Positions 33,360 through 42,526 are shown, counted from the stretch's first letter. The stretch: DNA of 64,000 nucleotides from Massilia endophytica (GCF_021165955.1 NZ_CP088952.1:1116001-1180000), one strand, 5' to 3'. Program-made: numbers and translations. The notes: a model not told the origin generated them from the letters alone.

Positions 33360-33776
33360 ATGAGGAAATCGACGACACGCCTGTTCAGCGCATGGATCGC
33401 CTGCTTTGCGATCCTGCTGAACGCGCTTGCGCCCTCGGTTTCGCATGCCATGGCCTTTGCACAGGGCCAGCAGAAGACCTGGGAAATCTGCCTGAACGAC
33501 GGCACCCGTCTTTCCGGCGTGGGCGAGCTCGATGAAGCACGTTTCCGCGCCCTGACGGACCGCAGCAAACCGGCGGCACCCGCCATGCAGATGAACATGG
33601 CCGACTGCGGCTACTGCCTCACGCATGCGGGCAGCACGGGCCTGCCGCCCGTTGACGCCACGCTGCTGCTGCCCGAAGGGGCAGGGCGCATTCATCCCCC
33701 GTTGTTCTACCAGGCTCCAGGGCCGCTGGAGATCTGGGTTGCCGCGCATCCGCGCGGGCCGCCCGCCAACGCCTGA
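33360..33776 (+). CDS. DUF2946 protein, first gene of a copper-type operon
   Basis: 138 residues. A signal-like N-terminus (to about 31) precedes the DUF2946 motif MNMADCGYCLTHAGS with closely spaced Cys and His that can bind metal. In many proteobacteria this family sits beside PCu(A)C and copper TonB receptors, as here, so a role in copper handling is inferred. Confidence 0.85.
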   Translation: MRKSTTRLFSAWIACFAILLNALAPSVSHAMAFAQGQQKTWEICLNDGTRLSGVGELDEARFRALTDRSKPAAPAMQMNMADCGYCLTHAGSTGLPPVDATLLLPEGAGRIHPPLFYQAPGPLEIWVAAHPRGPPANA

Positions 33777-33816
33777 TCTTGTTCCGTCCCTTTTTCGGCA
33801 TTTCAGGAGTTGAACC

Positions 33817-34254
33817 ATGAAACAGATTTTTTTCGCGTGCGCGCTGAGCGCCGCATTCGCATCCGCCCAGGCCCAGGTCACCGTGCGTGACCCCTGGATC
33901 CGCGCCACCGTGCCCGCAGCCCAGGCCACGGGCGCATTCATGCAGCTGCAATCGGCCCAGGACACGCGCCTGGTCGAAGCGCGCACGCCCGTCGCGGGCA
34001 GCGCGGAGCTGCACCAGATGTCCATGCAGGACAACCGCATGCGCATGGCGCACGTGGAAGGCATCGACCTCCCGGCAGGCAAGCCTGTGGCGCTGGCCTC
34101 AGGCGGCTACCACATCATGCTCATGCAGCTGAAGCGCCAGATGAAGGAGGGCGAAACCGTGCCCCTCACGCTGGTGTTCGAAGACCGCAAGAAGAAACGC
34201 AGCATCGTCGAAGTCCAGGTACCGGTGCGGCCCCTGAACTACAGCGCCCACTGA
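33817..34254 (+). CDS. Periplasmic copper chaperone, PCu(A)C family
   Basis: 145 residues with a signal peptide (ending AQA) and the metal motif spread over AELHQMSMQDNRMRMAHVEG and YHIMLMQLK (the H-x-M ... M ... H-x-M arrangement). PCu(A)C proteins deliver copper to cytochrome oxidase or take part in copper import. It is the second gene of the operon. Confidence 0.93.
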   Translation: MKQIFFACALSAAFASAQAQVTVRDPWIRATVPAAQATGAFMQLQSAQDTRLVEARTPVAGSAELHQMSMQDNRMRMAHVEGIDLPAGKPVALASGGYHIMLMQLKRQMKEGETVPLTLVFEDRKKKRSIVEVQVPVRPLNYSAH

Positions 34255-34267
34255 TCCGGAGCCGCCC

Positions 34268-34729
34268 ATGAAAAAGACGATTGCAATGGCCGCAATGCTG
34301 CTGGCCGCCACGGCGCACGCCCACGTCACGCTGGAACAGCGCAGCGCCACGGCGGGCTCCTACCAGAAGCTCACCTTCCGCGTCGGGCACGGCTGCGAAG
34401 GCAGCGCGACGCGCGCCATCACCGTCGTGCTGCCGGAAGGCGTGAGCACGGCCAAGCCCATGCCCAAGCAGGGCTGGAAGATCGACATCTCTCCCCAGAA
34501 GATCCGCTGGACCGGCGGTCCGCTGCCGGACGATTTCTACGACGAGTTCACCATGCAGGTGAAGCTGTCGCAGGAAGCGGGCAAGCGCTACTTCAAGGTC
34601 GTGCAGACCTGCATGAAAGGCAGCATGGCCTGGGACCAGCTGCCGGACGGCAGCGGCACAAAGCTCAAGGCGCCCGCGCCGGTGCTGGATGTGCAGCCTG
34701 CAGAGGCCACATCCGCCCACGTCCACTGA
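34268..34729 (+). CDS. YcnI-type DUF1775 copper-binding protein
   Basis: 153 residues. Cleavage of the signal peptide (after AHA) leaves an N-terminal histidine (HVTLEQRSA), the known mononuclear Cu(II) ligand of YcnI. The fold is a beta-sandwich. Position 13 bp after the PCu(A)C gene supports a periplasmic copper function. Confidence 0.9.
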   Translation: MKKTIAMAAMLLAATAHAHVTLEQRSATAGSYQKLTFRVGHGCEGSATRAITVVLPEGVSTAKPMPKQGWKIDISPQKIRWTGGPLPDDFYDEFTMQVKLSQEAGKRYFKVVQTCMKGSMAWDQLPDGSGTKLKAPAPVLDVQPAEATSAHVH

Positions 34730-34739
34730 GGAGGGCGCG

Positions 34740-36935
34740 ATGACAATCCGAATGAAGCCGCTGGCAGCGATGCTGGCGGCGGCAGGCATTGCCACATCCG
34801 CGCAGGCCCAGGTCATGGAGTCGGTCACGGTTAACGGCGGCCCTCCCAGCTCTCTGCCCACGCAGATTCCCACGACCATCGAGAGCATCACCCGCATGCA
34901 GATCGAAGAGCGCGTGAATGCGTTGGACAGCGAAGACGCGCTCAAATACTTCCCCAGCCTGAACGTGCGCAAGCGCTATGTGGGCGATTACGACCACGCC
35001 GTGCTGGCCAGCCGCGCATCCGGCACCGGCAACAGCGCGCGGTCGCTGGTGTATGCCGACGGCATCCAGCTCTCCAACCTGCTGGGCAACGGCGCCACCT
35101 TCACGCCGCGCTGGGGCCTGGTGACTCCGGAGGAGATCGAGCGGGTGGATGTGCTCTACGGCCCGTTCTCCGCGAGCTATCCCGGCAACTCGGTGGGCGC
35201 GGTGGTGGACTACCAGACGCGCATGCCCAACAAGCTGGAAGCGCACCTCAAGCTCTCCGGCTTCGCGCAGCATTTCACCGAATACGGCAGCGATGACAAC
35301 TACTACGGCAAGCATGCCAGCGCCTCCCTCGGCGACCGGCAAGGCGCCTTCGCCTGGTGGTTCAACCTCTCGCGCCTGGACAGCAGGGGCCAGCCCCTGG
35401 CCTTCGCCAACAAGTTCGTGTCGGCGGGCGTGCCGGGCAGCGGCGGCGTGCCCGTGACGGGCGCCATCGCCAGCCGCAATCCCTCCAACCGCGACTGGCT
35501 GATTCTCGGTTCCACGAACCAGATTCACACGGAGCAGGATCACGCGAAGCTGAAGCTGGCCTACGATCTCTCGTCCACGCTGCGCGCCAGCTACACGCTG
35601 GGCTGGTGGCAGAACGGCGCGCAGCGCAGCGTGGAGTCCTACCTGCGCGACGCATCCGGCAGGCCGGTCACTTTGGGCGACATCAATGTTAACGGCCGCC
35701 GCTACACGCTGACCGGCTCGGACTTCGCGCCCCAGCTGGGCGAACTGGAACACCTGATGCACGGCCTGTCGCTGAAGAGCAGCACCAAAGGCCTGTTCGA
35801 CTGGGAAGTGGCGGCCAGCCTGTACGACTACGCAAGGGATGTCGCCCGCACGCCATCGAACATCACGGACATGGAAGGCAGCGGCTGGAACACGCTCGCA
35901 TTGAAAGGCGTATGGCGGCCCGGAAGGCACAACGTGGACTTCGGCATCCAGCGCGACGCGGCAAAACTTCGCACGCGCGTATTCGGCGCCGCCGACTGGG
36001 TGAATGCGGAAGAGGGCAGGTTCATCTCCAGCTTCAGGGGCGAAACCCGCCTGGAAAGCGCCTACGCCCAGGACAGCTGGCGTATGGACGAGGCCTGGCG
36101 CCTCACCCTGGGCGCGCGTTTCGAGCGCTGGCAGGCCCTGGGCGGCGCGCTGTCCGGCGTGGGCCTTCCCTCGCGCAGCGAGACCAGCTGGTCGCCCAAG
36201 GCGGCGCTGTCTTGGCGCAGCAGCGGCGAGTGGACCTTGAAAGCGTCGGCGGGGCGCGCGGTGCGCAATCCTACGGCGGCGGAACTGTTCCAGGGCTCCA
36301 TCGTGGACGGCAAACCGCTGAACACCGATCCGAACCTGCGTGCCGAGAAGTCCTGGACCACGGAGCTGACGGCGGAGCGCATGACGGAACGCGGCAGCCT
36401 GCGCACCACCTTCTTCCACGAGCGCACGCGCGACGCCCTGTATTCGCAGGCGCTGACGCCCACCGTGAACACGGTGCAGAATGTGGGCCGCATCCGCACC
36501 AACGGCCTGGAGGTCTCGCAGCAGGAGGATCGGTTGTGGTGGCCGCAGCTTTCGCTGAACAGCAGCCTGACCTACGCCGATTCGCGCATCCTCCGCAACG
36601 ACGCCTTCCCGGCCAGCGTGGGCAAGCAGCAGCCGCGTGTGCCGCGCTGGCGCGCGACCTTGCTGACAACGTGGCGGGAGAATGAGCGGTGGAGCGCTAC
36701 CTTGGGCCTGCGCTACAGCGGCAGGCAGTTCGGCACGCTGGACAACAGCGATCCGAACGGGTTTGCGTATATGGGAGTGTCGCAGTTTCTGGTGGCCGAC
36801 CTGCGCATGCGCTACCGGATCGGCCCCCAGTGGACCATGTCGGCCGGGGTGGATAACCTGAACAACAAGAAGTACTGGGCCTTCCACCCCTACACGCAGC
36901 GCACCCTGGTGGCCGAGCTGCGCTACGACTTATAA
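34740..36935 (+). CDS. TonB-dependent outer-membrane receptor, probably for copper
   Basis: 731 residues. A signal peptide (ending AQA) leads to a plug domain (about 30-165; LVYADGIQLSNLLG, VDVLYGPFSASYPGNSVGA) and a 22-strand barrel ending in the aromatic LVAELRYDL. The ATG at 34740 overlaps the AGGAGGG ribosome region of the upstream gene end. Ligand is inferred from the operon: DUF2946, PCu(A)C and YcnI precede it. A siderophore or other metal complex is an alternative. Confidence 0.92.
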   Translation: MTIRMKPLAAMLAAAGIATSAQAQVMESVTVNGGPPSSLPTQIPTTIESITRMQIEERVNALDSEDALKYFPSLNVRKRYVGDYDHAVLASRASGTGNSARSLVYADGIQLSNLLGNGATFTPRWGLVTPEEIERVDVLYGPFSASYPGNSVGAVVDYQTRMPNKLEAHLKLSGFAQHFTEYGSDDNYYGKHASASLGDRQGAFAWWFNLSRLDSRGQPLAFANKFVSAGVPGSGGVPVTGAIASRNPSNRDWLILGSTNQIHTEQDHAKLKLAYDLSSTLRASYTLGWWQNGAQRSVESYLRDASGRPVTLGDINVNGRRYTLTGSDFAPQLGELEHLMHGLSLKSSTKGLFDWEVAASLYDYARDVARTPSNITDMEGSGWNTLALKGVWRPGRHNVDFGIQRDAAKLRTRVFGAADWVNAEEGRFISSFRGETRLESAYAQDSWRMDEAWRLTLGARFERWQALGGALSGVGLPSRSETSWSPKAALSWRSSGEWTLKASAGRAVRNPTAAELFQGSIVDGKPLNTDPNLRAEKSWTTELTAERMTERGSLRTTFFHERTRDALYSQALTPTVNTVQNVGRIRTNGLEVSQQEDRLWWPQLSLNSSLTYADSRILRNDAFPASVGKQQPRVPRWRATLLTTWRENERWSATLGLRYSGRQFGTLDNSDPNGFAYMGVSQFLVADLRMRYRIGPQWTMSAGVDNLNNKKYWAFHPYTQRTLVAELRYDL

Positions 36936-36942
36936 GATGACA

Positions 36943-36971
36943 AGCCCGGCGGGTCCTAAGCCTGCCGGGCT
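36943..36971. terminator. Bidirectional hairpin between convergent genes
   Basis: 11-bp arms (36943-36953 and 36961-36971) with one G-T mismatch and a 7-base loop, between the receptor gene and the convergent DUF2807 gene. It probably ends both transcripts, although no T-run is present. Confidence 0.55.
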
Positions 36972-36981
36972 GGTCAAACCG

Positions 36982-37761
36982 TTACTGGCGGCTGGCGCCC
37001 AGGCGCTTCACGCCGCCCGAGCCCACCACTGTCTTGCTGATCTGCGGGTCGCCGTAGTAGCCCACGTCGCCCGAACCGGCCACGCTTACATTGAGGCTCT
37101 TGTTCGCGTTGACGGTGGCGTCGCCCGAGCCGCCGATGCTGACGGACGCTTCGCGCACCGCCAGGTCGCCAGCGTGCACTTCGCCCGAACCGCCAATGGA
37201 GATTTCCAGGTCTTCAGCCGCGCCGGTGGTCTTCACGCTGCCGCTGCCGCCCAGGGAAACCGATACCTTGCGGCCCTTGACGTCGCGCGCCACGATGCTG
37301 CCCGAGCCGCCCATTTCGAAGGACAGCTTGTTGCCGCTCAGGCCAGCCGCGTCCACCGAACCGGAGCCGCCCACGGAAATGCTTTGCAGGTTGCGGGCCT
37401 GGACCACGATGCGCATGTTGCGGGTCTCCAGCTGCATGTTCTTCTTGGCGGGGCGGATGTGCAGGGTGCTCCCTTCCACTACCGTTTCCAGGACGGGCAT
37501 GATGTTGTCATCGGTTTCGACGGTCACGCCTTCGGCGCCACCCAGCCTGACCTCGACCTTGGCGCCGGTACTCAGGGCCAGCGCAGAGAAATGGGCCACT
37601 TCGCGCTCTTGTTTCACAATGTGGCCGTTACCTTGTACCCGCTCGCCGCGAATCCAGCTCAGGGGGCCCGCGACGGCTTCGCTCACCGGAACGATGAGGG
37701 CGAAGGCGCTGGCGGCCAGCAGGGCGGAACGGACGGCAGTTGAAATTTTGTCAGCAAACAT
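36982..37761 (-). CDS. Secreted head-GIN (DUF2807) protein
   Basis: 259 residues. A signal peptide ends near residue 31. The mature part has the DUF2807 pattern: a lead strand block ending FSALALSTGAKVEVRL, then about seven GGSGSV-type turns, giving a right-handed beta-helix like pectate lyases. Function is unknown; possibly an adhesin or surface polymer binder. A shorter paralogue lies at 51833-52456. Confidence 0.85.
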   Translation of the reverse strand: MFADKISTAVRSALLAASAFALIVPVSEAVAGPLSWIRGERVQGNGHIVKQEREVAHFSALALSTGAKVEVRLGGAEGVTVETDDNIMPVLETVVEGSTLHIRPAKKNMQLETRNMRIVVQARNLQSISVGGSGSVDAAGLSGNKLSFEMGGSGSIVARDVKGRKVSVSLGGSGSVKTTGAAEDLEISIGGSGEVHAGDLAVREASVSIGGSGDATVNANKSLNVSVAGSGDVGYYGDPQISKTVVGSGGVKRLGASRQ

Positions 37762-37875
37762 TCTTGTTCTCCTCTAGTGTGGCTTGCTCCATGCTTTGCA
37801 TGGTACGGCAGGGCTCACAGGGGAGCATCCGGCGTGCGACAGAACGCAGCCGGAGCGGAACAGAATGCAAGATTG

Positions 37876-37937
37876 GGGGACAGACGACAGAGGGGACGGA
37901 CGGGGACGCCGAGTCCCCAGGGGGTCTGTCCCCTCTG
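37876..37937. repeat. Nested inverted repeats upstream of the DUF2807 gene
   Basis: Three inverted pairs overlap: 37876-37885 with 37924-37933 (10 bp), 37888-37897 with 37928-37937 (10 bp), and 37902-37907 with 37913-37918 (6 bp). All are built on GGGGAC. This is the gap between a cytochrome gene end and a DUF2807 gene start, so it may terminate the cytochrome operon. It resembles a dispersed extragenic repeat. Confidence 0.55.
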
Positions 37938-37944
37938 CTAGAGG

Positions 37945-39216
37945 CTAATCCAGCGGCACGTTGCGGTAGCGGTTGACTTCCAGGCTGGTGACCGGGCGGG
38001 CATTGTTGCCCCAGGCGCTGCGCAGGTAGGAGACCACGGCGGCCGTTTCCACGTCGTCCAGCACATGGCTGTAGGGCGGCATGCCGTAGGGGCGGGGATT
38101 GCCCGCCGTACCGGGCGGGAAGCCGCCATTGAGCACGATGCGGATCGGGTTCGCCGCTTCGTCCATGGTGAGCGCGCGGTTGCCGGCCAGCGGCGGATAG
38201 TGGGGCGGTTTGCCCTTGCCGTCGCCGCCATGGCATTCCGCGCACTGCGCCTTGTAGATCTTCGCCCCTGCCTGCAGGAAGGCCACGGCTTCCGGCGCCT
38301 TCGAACGCTCGTGGGGTTCGGGACGGCCGTCCGGCGATGGCAGCGTTTTCAGATAAGCGGCCATGGCCCGCACGTCGCCATCGTCCAGGTGCTGGAGGCT
38401 CTGGCGCACCACTTCCGCCATGGGCCCGAACACGGTGGCGCGCGGCGAAATGCCGGTCTTGAGCAGGGCCGCAATGTGGTCCGGCTGCCAGTCGCCCAGG
38501 CCCGCTTCCGCGTCCGAAGTGAGGGAGGGCGCGTACCAGCCCAGAACGGGCACCAGGCCGCCGGACAGGCCGTTGTCTGTCCCCCCCAGCACATTGCGCG
38601 AGCTGTGGCACGCGCTGCAGTGGCCCAGGCCCTGCACCAGGTAGGCGCCCCGGTTCCATTCGGCGGACTGCTTCGCCTCCGGCTGGAAGACGGCGGGCTT
38701 GAAGTAGAGGGCGCGCCAGACGGCAAGCGCCGCCTGCTGGTTGTAGGGGAAGCGCAGCTCGTGCGGGCGGCTGACTTGCCTCACGGCGGGAATGGTGCGG
38801 AAGAAGGCATACAGCGCGTCCGAATCGTCGCGCGTGACGGCGGTATAGTTCGTGTAAGGGAAGGCGGGGTAGAGCAGGCGGCCGTCGCGCGAGCGGCCGT
38901 TGTGCAGGGCGTTCCAGAAATCGTCCGCGCTCCAGCCGCCGATGCCGGTTTCGGTGTCGGAAGTGATATTGGGCGAGATCACGGCCCCGAAAGGCGTTTG
39001 CAGGGCGCGGCCGCCCGCATAGGAAGCGCCGCCGCGCACCGTATGGCAGGCCATGCAGTCGCCCGCCTTGGCGAGATAGGCGCCGCGCGCGATCTTCTCG
39101 GCGGCGGGCATGGCCAGCGAGGCCTGGCTGGGCGGCGGGCCGCCGTCATGCTTCGGCCACAGGAACCAGGCGGCAGCGAGAATGAATGCCAGCAGGGCAA
39201 GCAGGGTCTTTTTCAT
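37945..39216 (-). CDS. Membrane-anchored triheme cytochrome c (alcohol dehydrogenase cytochrome type)
   Basis: 423 residues with an N-terminal membrane anchor and three CxxCH heme sites: CMACH (54), CSACH (200) and CAECH (325). The layout of three cytochrome c domains matches the cytochrome subunit of periplasmic quinoprotein dehydrogenases. It overlaps the upstream diheme gene by ATGA, so the two may form one electron-transfer unit. Confidence 0.9.
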   Translation of the reverse strand: MKKTLLALLAFILAAAWFLWPKHDGGPPPSQASLAMPAAEKIARGAYLAKAGDCMACHTVRGGASYAGGRALQTPFGAVISPNITSDTETGIGGWSADDFWNALHNGRSRDGRLLYPAFPYTNYTAVTRDDSDALYAFFRTIPAVRQVSRPHELRFPYNQQAALAVWRALYFKPAVFQPEAKQSAEWNRGAYLVQGLGHCSACHSSRNVLGGTDNGLSGGLVPVLGWYAPSLTSDAEAGLGDWQPDHIAALLKTGISPRATVFGPMAEVVRQSLQHLDDGDVRAMAAYLKTLPSPDGRPEPHERSKAPEAVAFLQAGAKIYKAQCAECHGGDGKGKPPHYPPLAGNRALTMDEAANPIRIVLNGGFPPGTAGNPRPYGMPPYSHVLDDVETAAVVSYLRSAWGNNARPVTSLEVNRYRNVPLD

Positions 39217-39926
39217 GGCGTACCCCGCTGAGGAACGCCGCCGCAGGCCAGCGGCAGCGGCTGGGGCAGCGCTTCGGCGGGACGGGCCGCCGGGTCCGCG
39301 GGCTGGGCGGCGAGCCAGCCCGATACTGCGGCCACGTCGGCTTCCGTGAGGCGGGACGCCACTTCGGCCATGCAGTCCGGCGCGTGCGCCTTGCGCACCT
39401 TGTTCTTCCAGGCCCCGAACTGGGCATTGATATAGTCGCGCGGCAGTCCGATCAGGCCGGGAATGGAGGGCGCCACGCCGGTCAGCTGGGCGCCGTGGCA
39501 GGCCACGCAGGCCGGAATCTTCTTCGCGGGATCGCCGTGCAGGGCCAGCATGCGGCCGCGTTCCACCATGGCCGGGGTGGCGCTGGTGGGCTCGGGCGCG
39601 GGGTAGGGCGGGTGCTGGTCCGAGAAGTACTGGGCGATCTCGCGCAGATAGGCTTCCGGCAGCTGTTCGACCATATAGCTCATCATGGGATACTGGCGCC
39701 GCCCGTCGCGGAAGTTCAGCAGCTGGTTGTAGAGATAGCCGGCCGGCTTGCCCGAAATGCGGGGGAAGTAGGCGTCGCTCTTCTCCTTGACCTGGTGGCA
39801 GGCGATGCAGGGTGCGACGCGCTGTTCCAGCGTGTCCGGCAGCGGGGACGCGGCGGCCAGCAAGGGCAGGGCCGCGAGCAGGCCGGTCAGGGCCCGGCCG
39901 GGGCGCAATGATGAGAAAATAGTCAT
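39213..39926 (-). CDS. Diheme cytochrome c (cytochrome c4-like)
   Basis: 237 residues. A signal peptide ends near residue 27, followed by two CxxCH sites (CIACH at 40, CVACH at 140). The two-domain length and spacing resemble cytochrome c4. It overlaps the triheme cytochrome gene by four bases, so they are co-translated. A regulator of MocR type lies divergently 81 bp away. Confidence 0.9.
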   Translation of the reverse strand: MTIFSSLRPGRALTGLLAALPLLAAASPLPDTLEQRVAPCIACHQVKEKSDAYFPRISGKPAGYLYNQLLNFRDGRRQYPMMSYMVEQLPEAYLREIAQYFSDQHPPYPAPEPTSATPAMVERGRMLALHGDPAKKIPACVACHGAQLTGVAPSIPGLIGLPRDYINAQFGAWKNKVRKAHAPDCMAEVASRLTEADVAAVSGWLAAQPADPAARPAEALPQPLPLACGGVPQRGTP

Positions 39927-40007
39927 GATTGCATCTTACGCCTGCGCGGCAGAGAAAGACAGGCGCAGAACACTATCGAATTGGGGAGATCAGATGGGGG
40001 AGCGGGC

Positions 40008-41414
40008 TTGAAGCTGTACGAATCGCTGGCGGCGGAAATCGAGGACCTGGTGGCGCAGGGCGTGCTGCGGCCGGGCGAGCGGCTGCCGTCGGTGCGCGCG
40101 CAGCAGGAGCGGCGCGGCGTGAGCCCTTCCACTGTTTTCCAGGCCTACTACCAGCTCGAAGCGCGCGGCGTGATCGTGTCGCGGCCCCGTTCCGGCTATT
40201 TCGTGGCGCCGCGCGCCTCGCCGGAGCCTGAGGTCTCGCGTCCCGACGCTGCCTCCACGGCGGTGGATGTGAGCAGCCTGGTGTTCCAGGTGCTCGATGC
40301 CAGCCGCGCCCCCGGTAACGTGCCCCTCGGTTCGGCCTTCCCCAGTCCCACGCTTTTCCCCCTGGAGAAGCTGGCGCGCTCGGTCAGCAACAGCATGCGC
40401 CGCATCGATCCCTGGTCCACGGTGGCGGATCTGCCGCCGGGGAATGCGGAGCTGCGGCGCCAGATCGCCCTGCGCTACCAGCTCGACGGCGCGCCCGTGG
40501 CGGCGGACGATATCGTCATCACCAACGGCGCGCTGGAAGCGCTCAACCTCTGCCTGCAGGCCGTGGCGCGGCCGGGCGACACGGTGCTGGTGGAGTCGCC
40601 CAGCTTCTACGCGGCCCTGCAGGCGCTGGAACGTCTGGATTTGAAGGCGGTGGAAGTGGCGACCCATCCGCGCGAGGGCATCGAGCTGGGCGCGCTGGCC
40701 GAGGCGCTGGAGCAGCACAGGCCGAAGGCCTGCTGGCTCATGACCAGCTTCCAGAACCCCCTGGGCAGCCTGATGCCGCCCGAGAAGAAGCAGGCGCTCG
40801 TGGCGCTGCTGGCGCAGCACGGCGTGCCGCTGATCGAGGACGACGTCTACGGCGAGCTGTATTTCGGCGCCCAGCGGCCCGCGCTGGCCAAGCGTTACGA
40901 TGCCGACGGCCTGGTCATGCATTGCAGTTCCTTCTCGAAGTGCCTGGCGCCCGGTTTCCGCGTCGGCTGGGCGGCGCCGGGGCGCTACGCGCGCGCCGTG
41001 GAGCGCCTGAAGCTGACCACCAGCCTCGCCGCCGCCATGCCTTCCCAGCTGGCCCTGGCGGACTACCTGGGGCAGGGCGGCTACGAGCGGCACCTGCGCC
41101 AGCTGCGCGCCGCGCTGGCGCGCCAGCGCGACCTGATGCTGGAGGCGATTGCCGCCCATTTCCCGGCCGGCACGCGCGTGACACGGCCCCAGGGCGGCTA
41201 TTTCCTGTGGGTGGAGCTGCCGCAGGGCTGCGATGCGCTGGCCCTGCATGCGCAGGCGCTGGAGCGGCACATCAGCATTGCGCCGGGACCGATGTTCAGC
41301 GCCAAGCGCGATTTCGGCAACTGCATCCGCCTGAACTACGGGCAGGTGTGGGATGGGGCAATGGAAGCGGCCCTGGCGGAACTGGGCCGCCTCGCCTGCG
41401 CGATGTCAGGCTGA
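40008..41414 (+). CDS. MocR-type GntR/aminotransferase regulator
   Basis: 468 residues from a TTG at 40008, which has GGGGGAG just upstream (a TTG at 39981 is an alternative). Residues 1-70 are a GntR winged helix (LRPGERLPSVRAQQERRGVSPSTV) and the rest a class I PLP aminotransferase fold with the Schiff-base lysine in SSFSKCLAPGFRVGW. MocR proteins use the aminotransferase domain as a sensor. It is divergent from the cytochrome pair, so it may control that pair or its own gene. Confidence 0.88.
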   Translation: MKLYESLAAEIEDLVAQGVLRPGERLPSVRAQQERRGVSPSTVFQAYYQLEARGVIVSRPRSGYFVAPRASPEPEVSRPDAASTAVDVSSLVFQVLDASRAPGNVPLGSAFPSPTLFPLEKLARSVSNSMRRIDPWSTVADLPPGNAELRRQIALRYQLDGAPVAADDIVITNGALEALNLCLQAVARPGDTVLVESPSFYAALQALERLDLKAVEVATHPREGIELGALAEALEQHRPKACWLMTSFQNPLGSLMPPEKKQALVALLAQHGVPLIEDDVYGELYFGAQRPALAKRYDADGLVMHCSSFSKCLAPGFRVGWAAPGRYARAVERLKLTTSLAAAMPSQLALADYLGQGGYERHLRQLRAALARQRDLMLEAIAAHFPAGTRVTRPQGGYFLWVELPQGCDALALHAQALERHISIAPGPMFSAKRDFGNCIRLNYGQVWDGAMEAALAELGRLACAMSG

Positions 41415-42068
41415 GGGCGCGGGGCTGCGCGGCTGGCGCGGCTTCGGCGCTTTGGGCGGCTTCAGGGCGGGCAGCACATTGCCCAGCGCGATCCAGTGGC
41501 GGTAGATGCGCAGCGCAACCTGTGCGTCGTCCGCCGCGTAGAGCATCTGCTTTTCGCTCAGGCGGGGCATGGCCCAGTTGGTGGTGGAGATCTTCTTCGA
41601 TTTCTGGAGGGCCTGGCCGAAGTACTTGGCCACGGCGCTCTTGGCGCCGAGGTCGTGCTTTTGGCCCGGCACCCGCAGCACCACCGAGAGATCGGCCACG
41701 CGCACCGGTTCGATTCCCAGCTTGCTGCGCACCCGCTTCATGTCGTCGGAAAGGCCGAAGCCCACCTTCAGCGTGCCCTCCGATTCCAGCACGGCCTTCA
41801 GCGCCGGGAGCAGATGCGCATGGTCGCCGCCCAGCGGGAAGAGCCAGGCATGGCGGTCGTCCGCGAACTGCACCAGGTGGGGCCCGTCCGAGCTCTGGCC
41901 CTTGACGAAGGTGGGTTTGGATTCCGTATCGAAGCCGATGGCGTCGGCCGCCAGCAGGGCGGCCTGCGCCTCGGCCGCGTCGGCAGCCGTTTTCACCAGC
42001 CGCACGTCGGCCAGCGCAATGCCGTGGTAAGGCGGCAGCGTGTCCTGTTCGGCGGGAAGGCCGCTCAT
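41406..42068 (-). CDS. RNase D-like 3'-5' exonuclease domain protein
   Basis: 220 residues. The DEDDy exonuclease motifs are in order: GFDTESKP (Exo I), VGFGLSDDMKRV (Exo II) and a C-terminal YAADDAQVALRIY (Exo III with the Tyr). It is shorter than RNase D and lacks HRDC domains. The Pro/Lys-rich tail may bind RNA. It overlaps the convergent MocR gene by 9 bp and the ProQ-type gene by ATGA. Confidence 0.87.
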   Translation of the reverse strand: MSGLPAEQDTLPPYHGIALADVRLVKTAADAAEAQAALLAADAIGFDTESKPTFVKGQSSDGPHLVQFADDRHAWLFPLGGDHAHLLPALKAVLESEGTLKVGFGLSDDMKRVRSKLGIEPVRVADLSVVLRVPGQKHDLGAKSAVAKYFGQALQKSKKISTTNWAMPRLSEKQMLYAADDAQVALRIYRHWIALGNVLPALKPPKAPKPRQPRSPAPSA

Positions 42069-42526
42069 TTGCGGGAGAATTTGGCGGTCAGCTGTTCCAG
42101 CTTTTCCTGGCGGCGGCGCGCCGATTCCTCGGCGGCGGCCGCGTCGCGCTCGGCCTTCTTGCGCTCGGCCTCCTTGCGGAAGCGCTCCTGCAGCGTGTCC
42201 TTGGCGTGCTTGCGGTGCACGTCCGTCACCTCGGCGCCGGCGCTGCCGTCCAGGTTGTAACGCACGGTAGCCTTCTCCATTGCCCGCAGGTAGCGCTGCG
42301 AACCCGTATGGATGCCCAGTGCGGCGCGCATCAGTTTGCGGTCGATGTCCGGCTGCACGGCCAGCAGCTGCTTGTCGATGCCGATGGCGAGCGGCAGGCA
42401 GTCGCGGAAGGCGGGATACTGTTGCTGCAGCTGCTTGAGCAGGGAGCGGGCGCTGGGCGCGGGAGCGGCGGCGGACGGCTGGCCGTCTGCCGGCGGAGGG
42501 GTAAGGCTAGTGTTCATCGACATCAT
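42065..42526 (-). CDS. ProQ/FinO-domain RNA chaperone
   Basis: 153 residues from ATG 42526 (alternatives 42523 and 42517; no clear ribosome site). An Ala/Pro-rich lead precedes a ProQ/FinO domain (about 25-105, YPAFRDCLPLAIGIDKQLLA; LRAALGIHTGSQRYLRAM) and a highly charged helix tail. It binds structured RNAs such as sRNAs and mRNA 3' ends. It lies in front of, and divergent from, rpoD. Confidence 0.88.
   Translation of the reverse strand: MMSMNTSLTPPPADGQPSAAAPAPSARSLLKQLQQQYPAFRDCLPLAIGIDKQLLAVQPDIDRKLMRAALGIHTGSQRYLRAMEKATVRYNLDGSAGAEVTDVHRKHAKDTLQERFRKEAERKKAERDAAAAEESARRRQEKLEQLTAKFSRK

Noticed and set aside
34665..36887. Long antisense frame over the TonB receptor
   Set aside because: Shadow sequence; the receptor is well supported.
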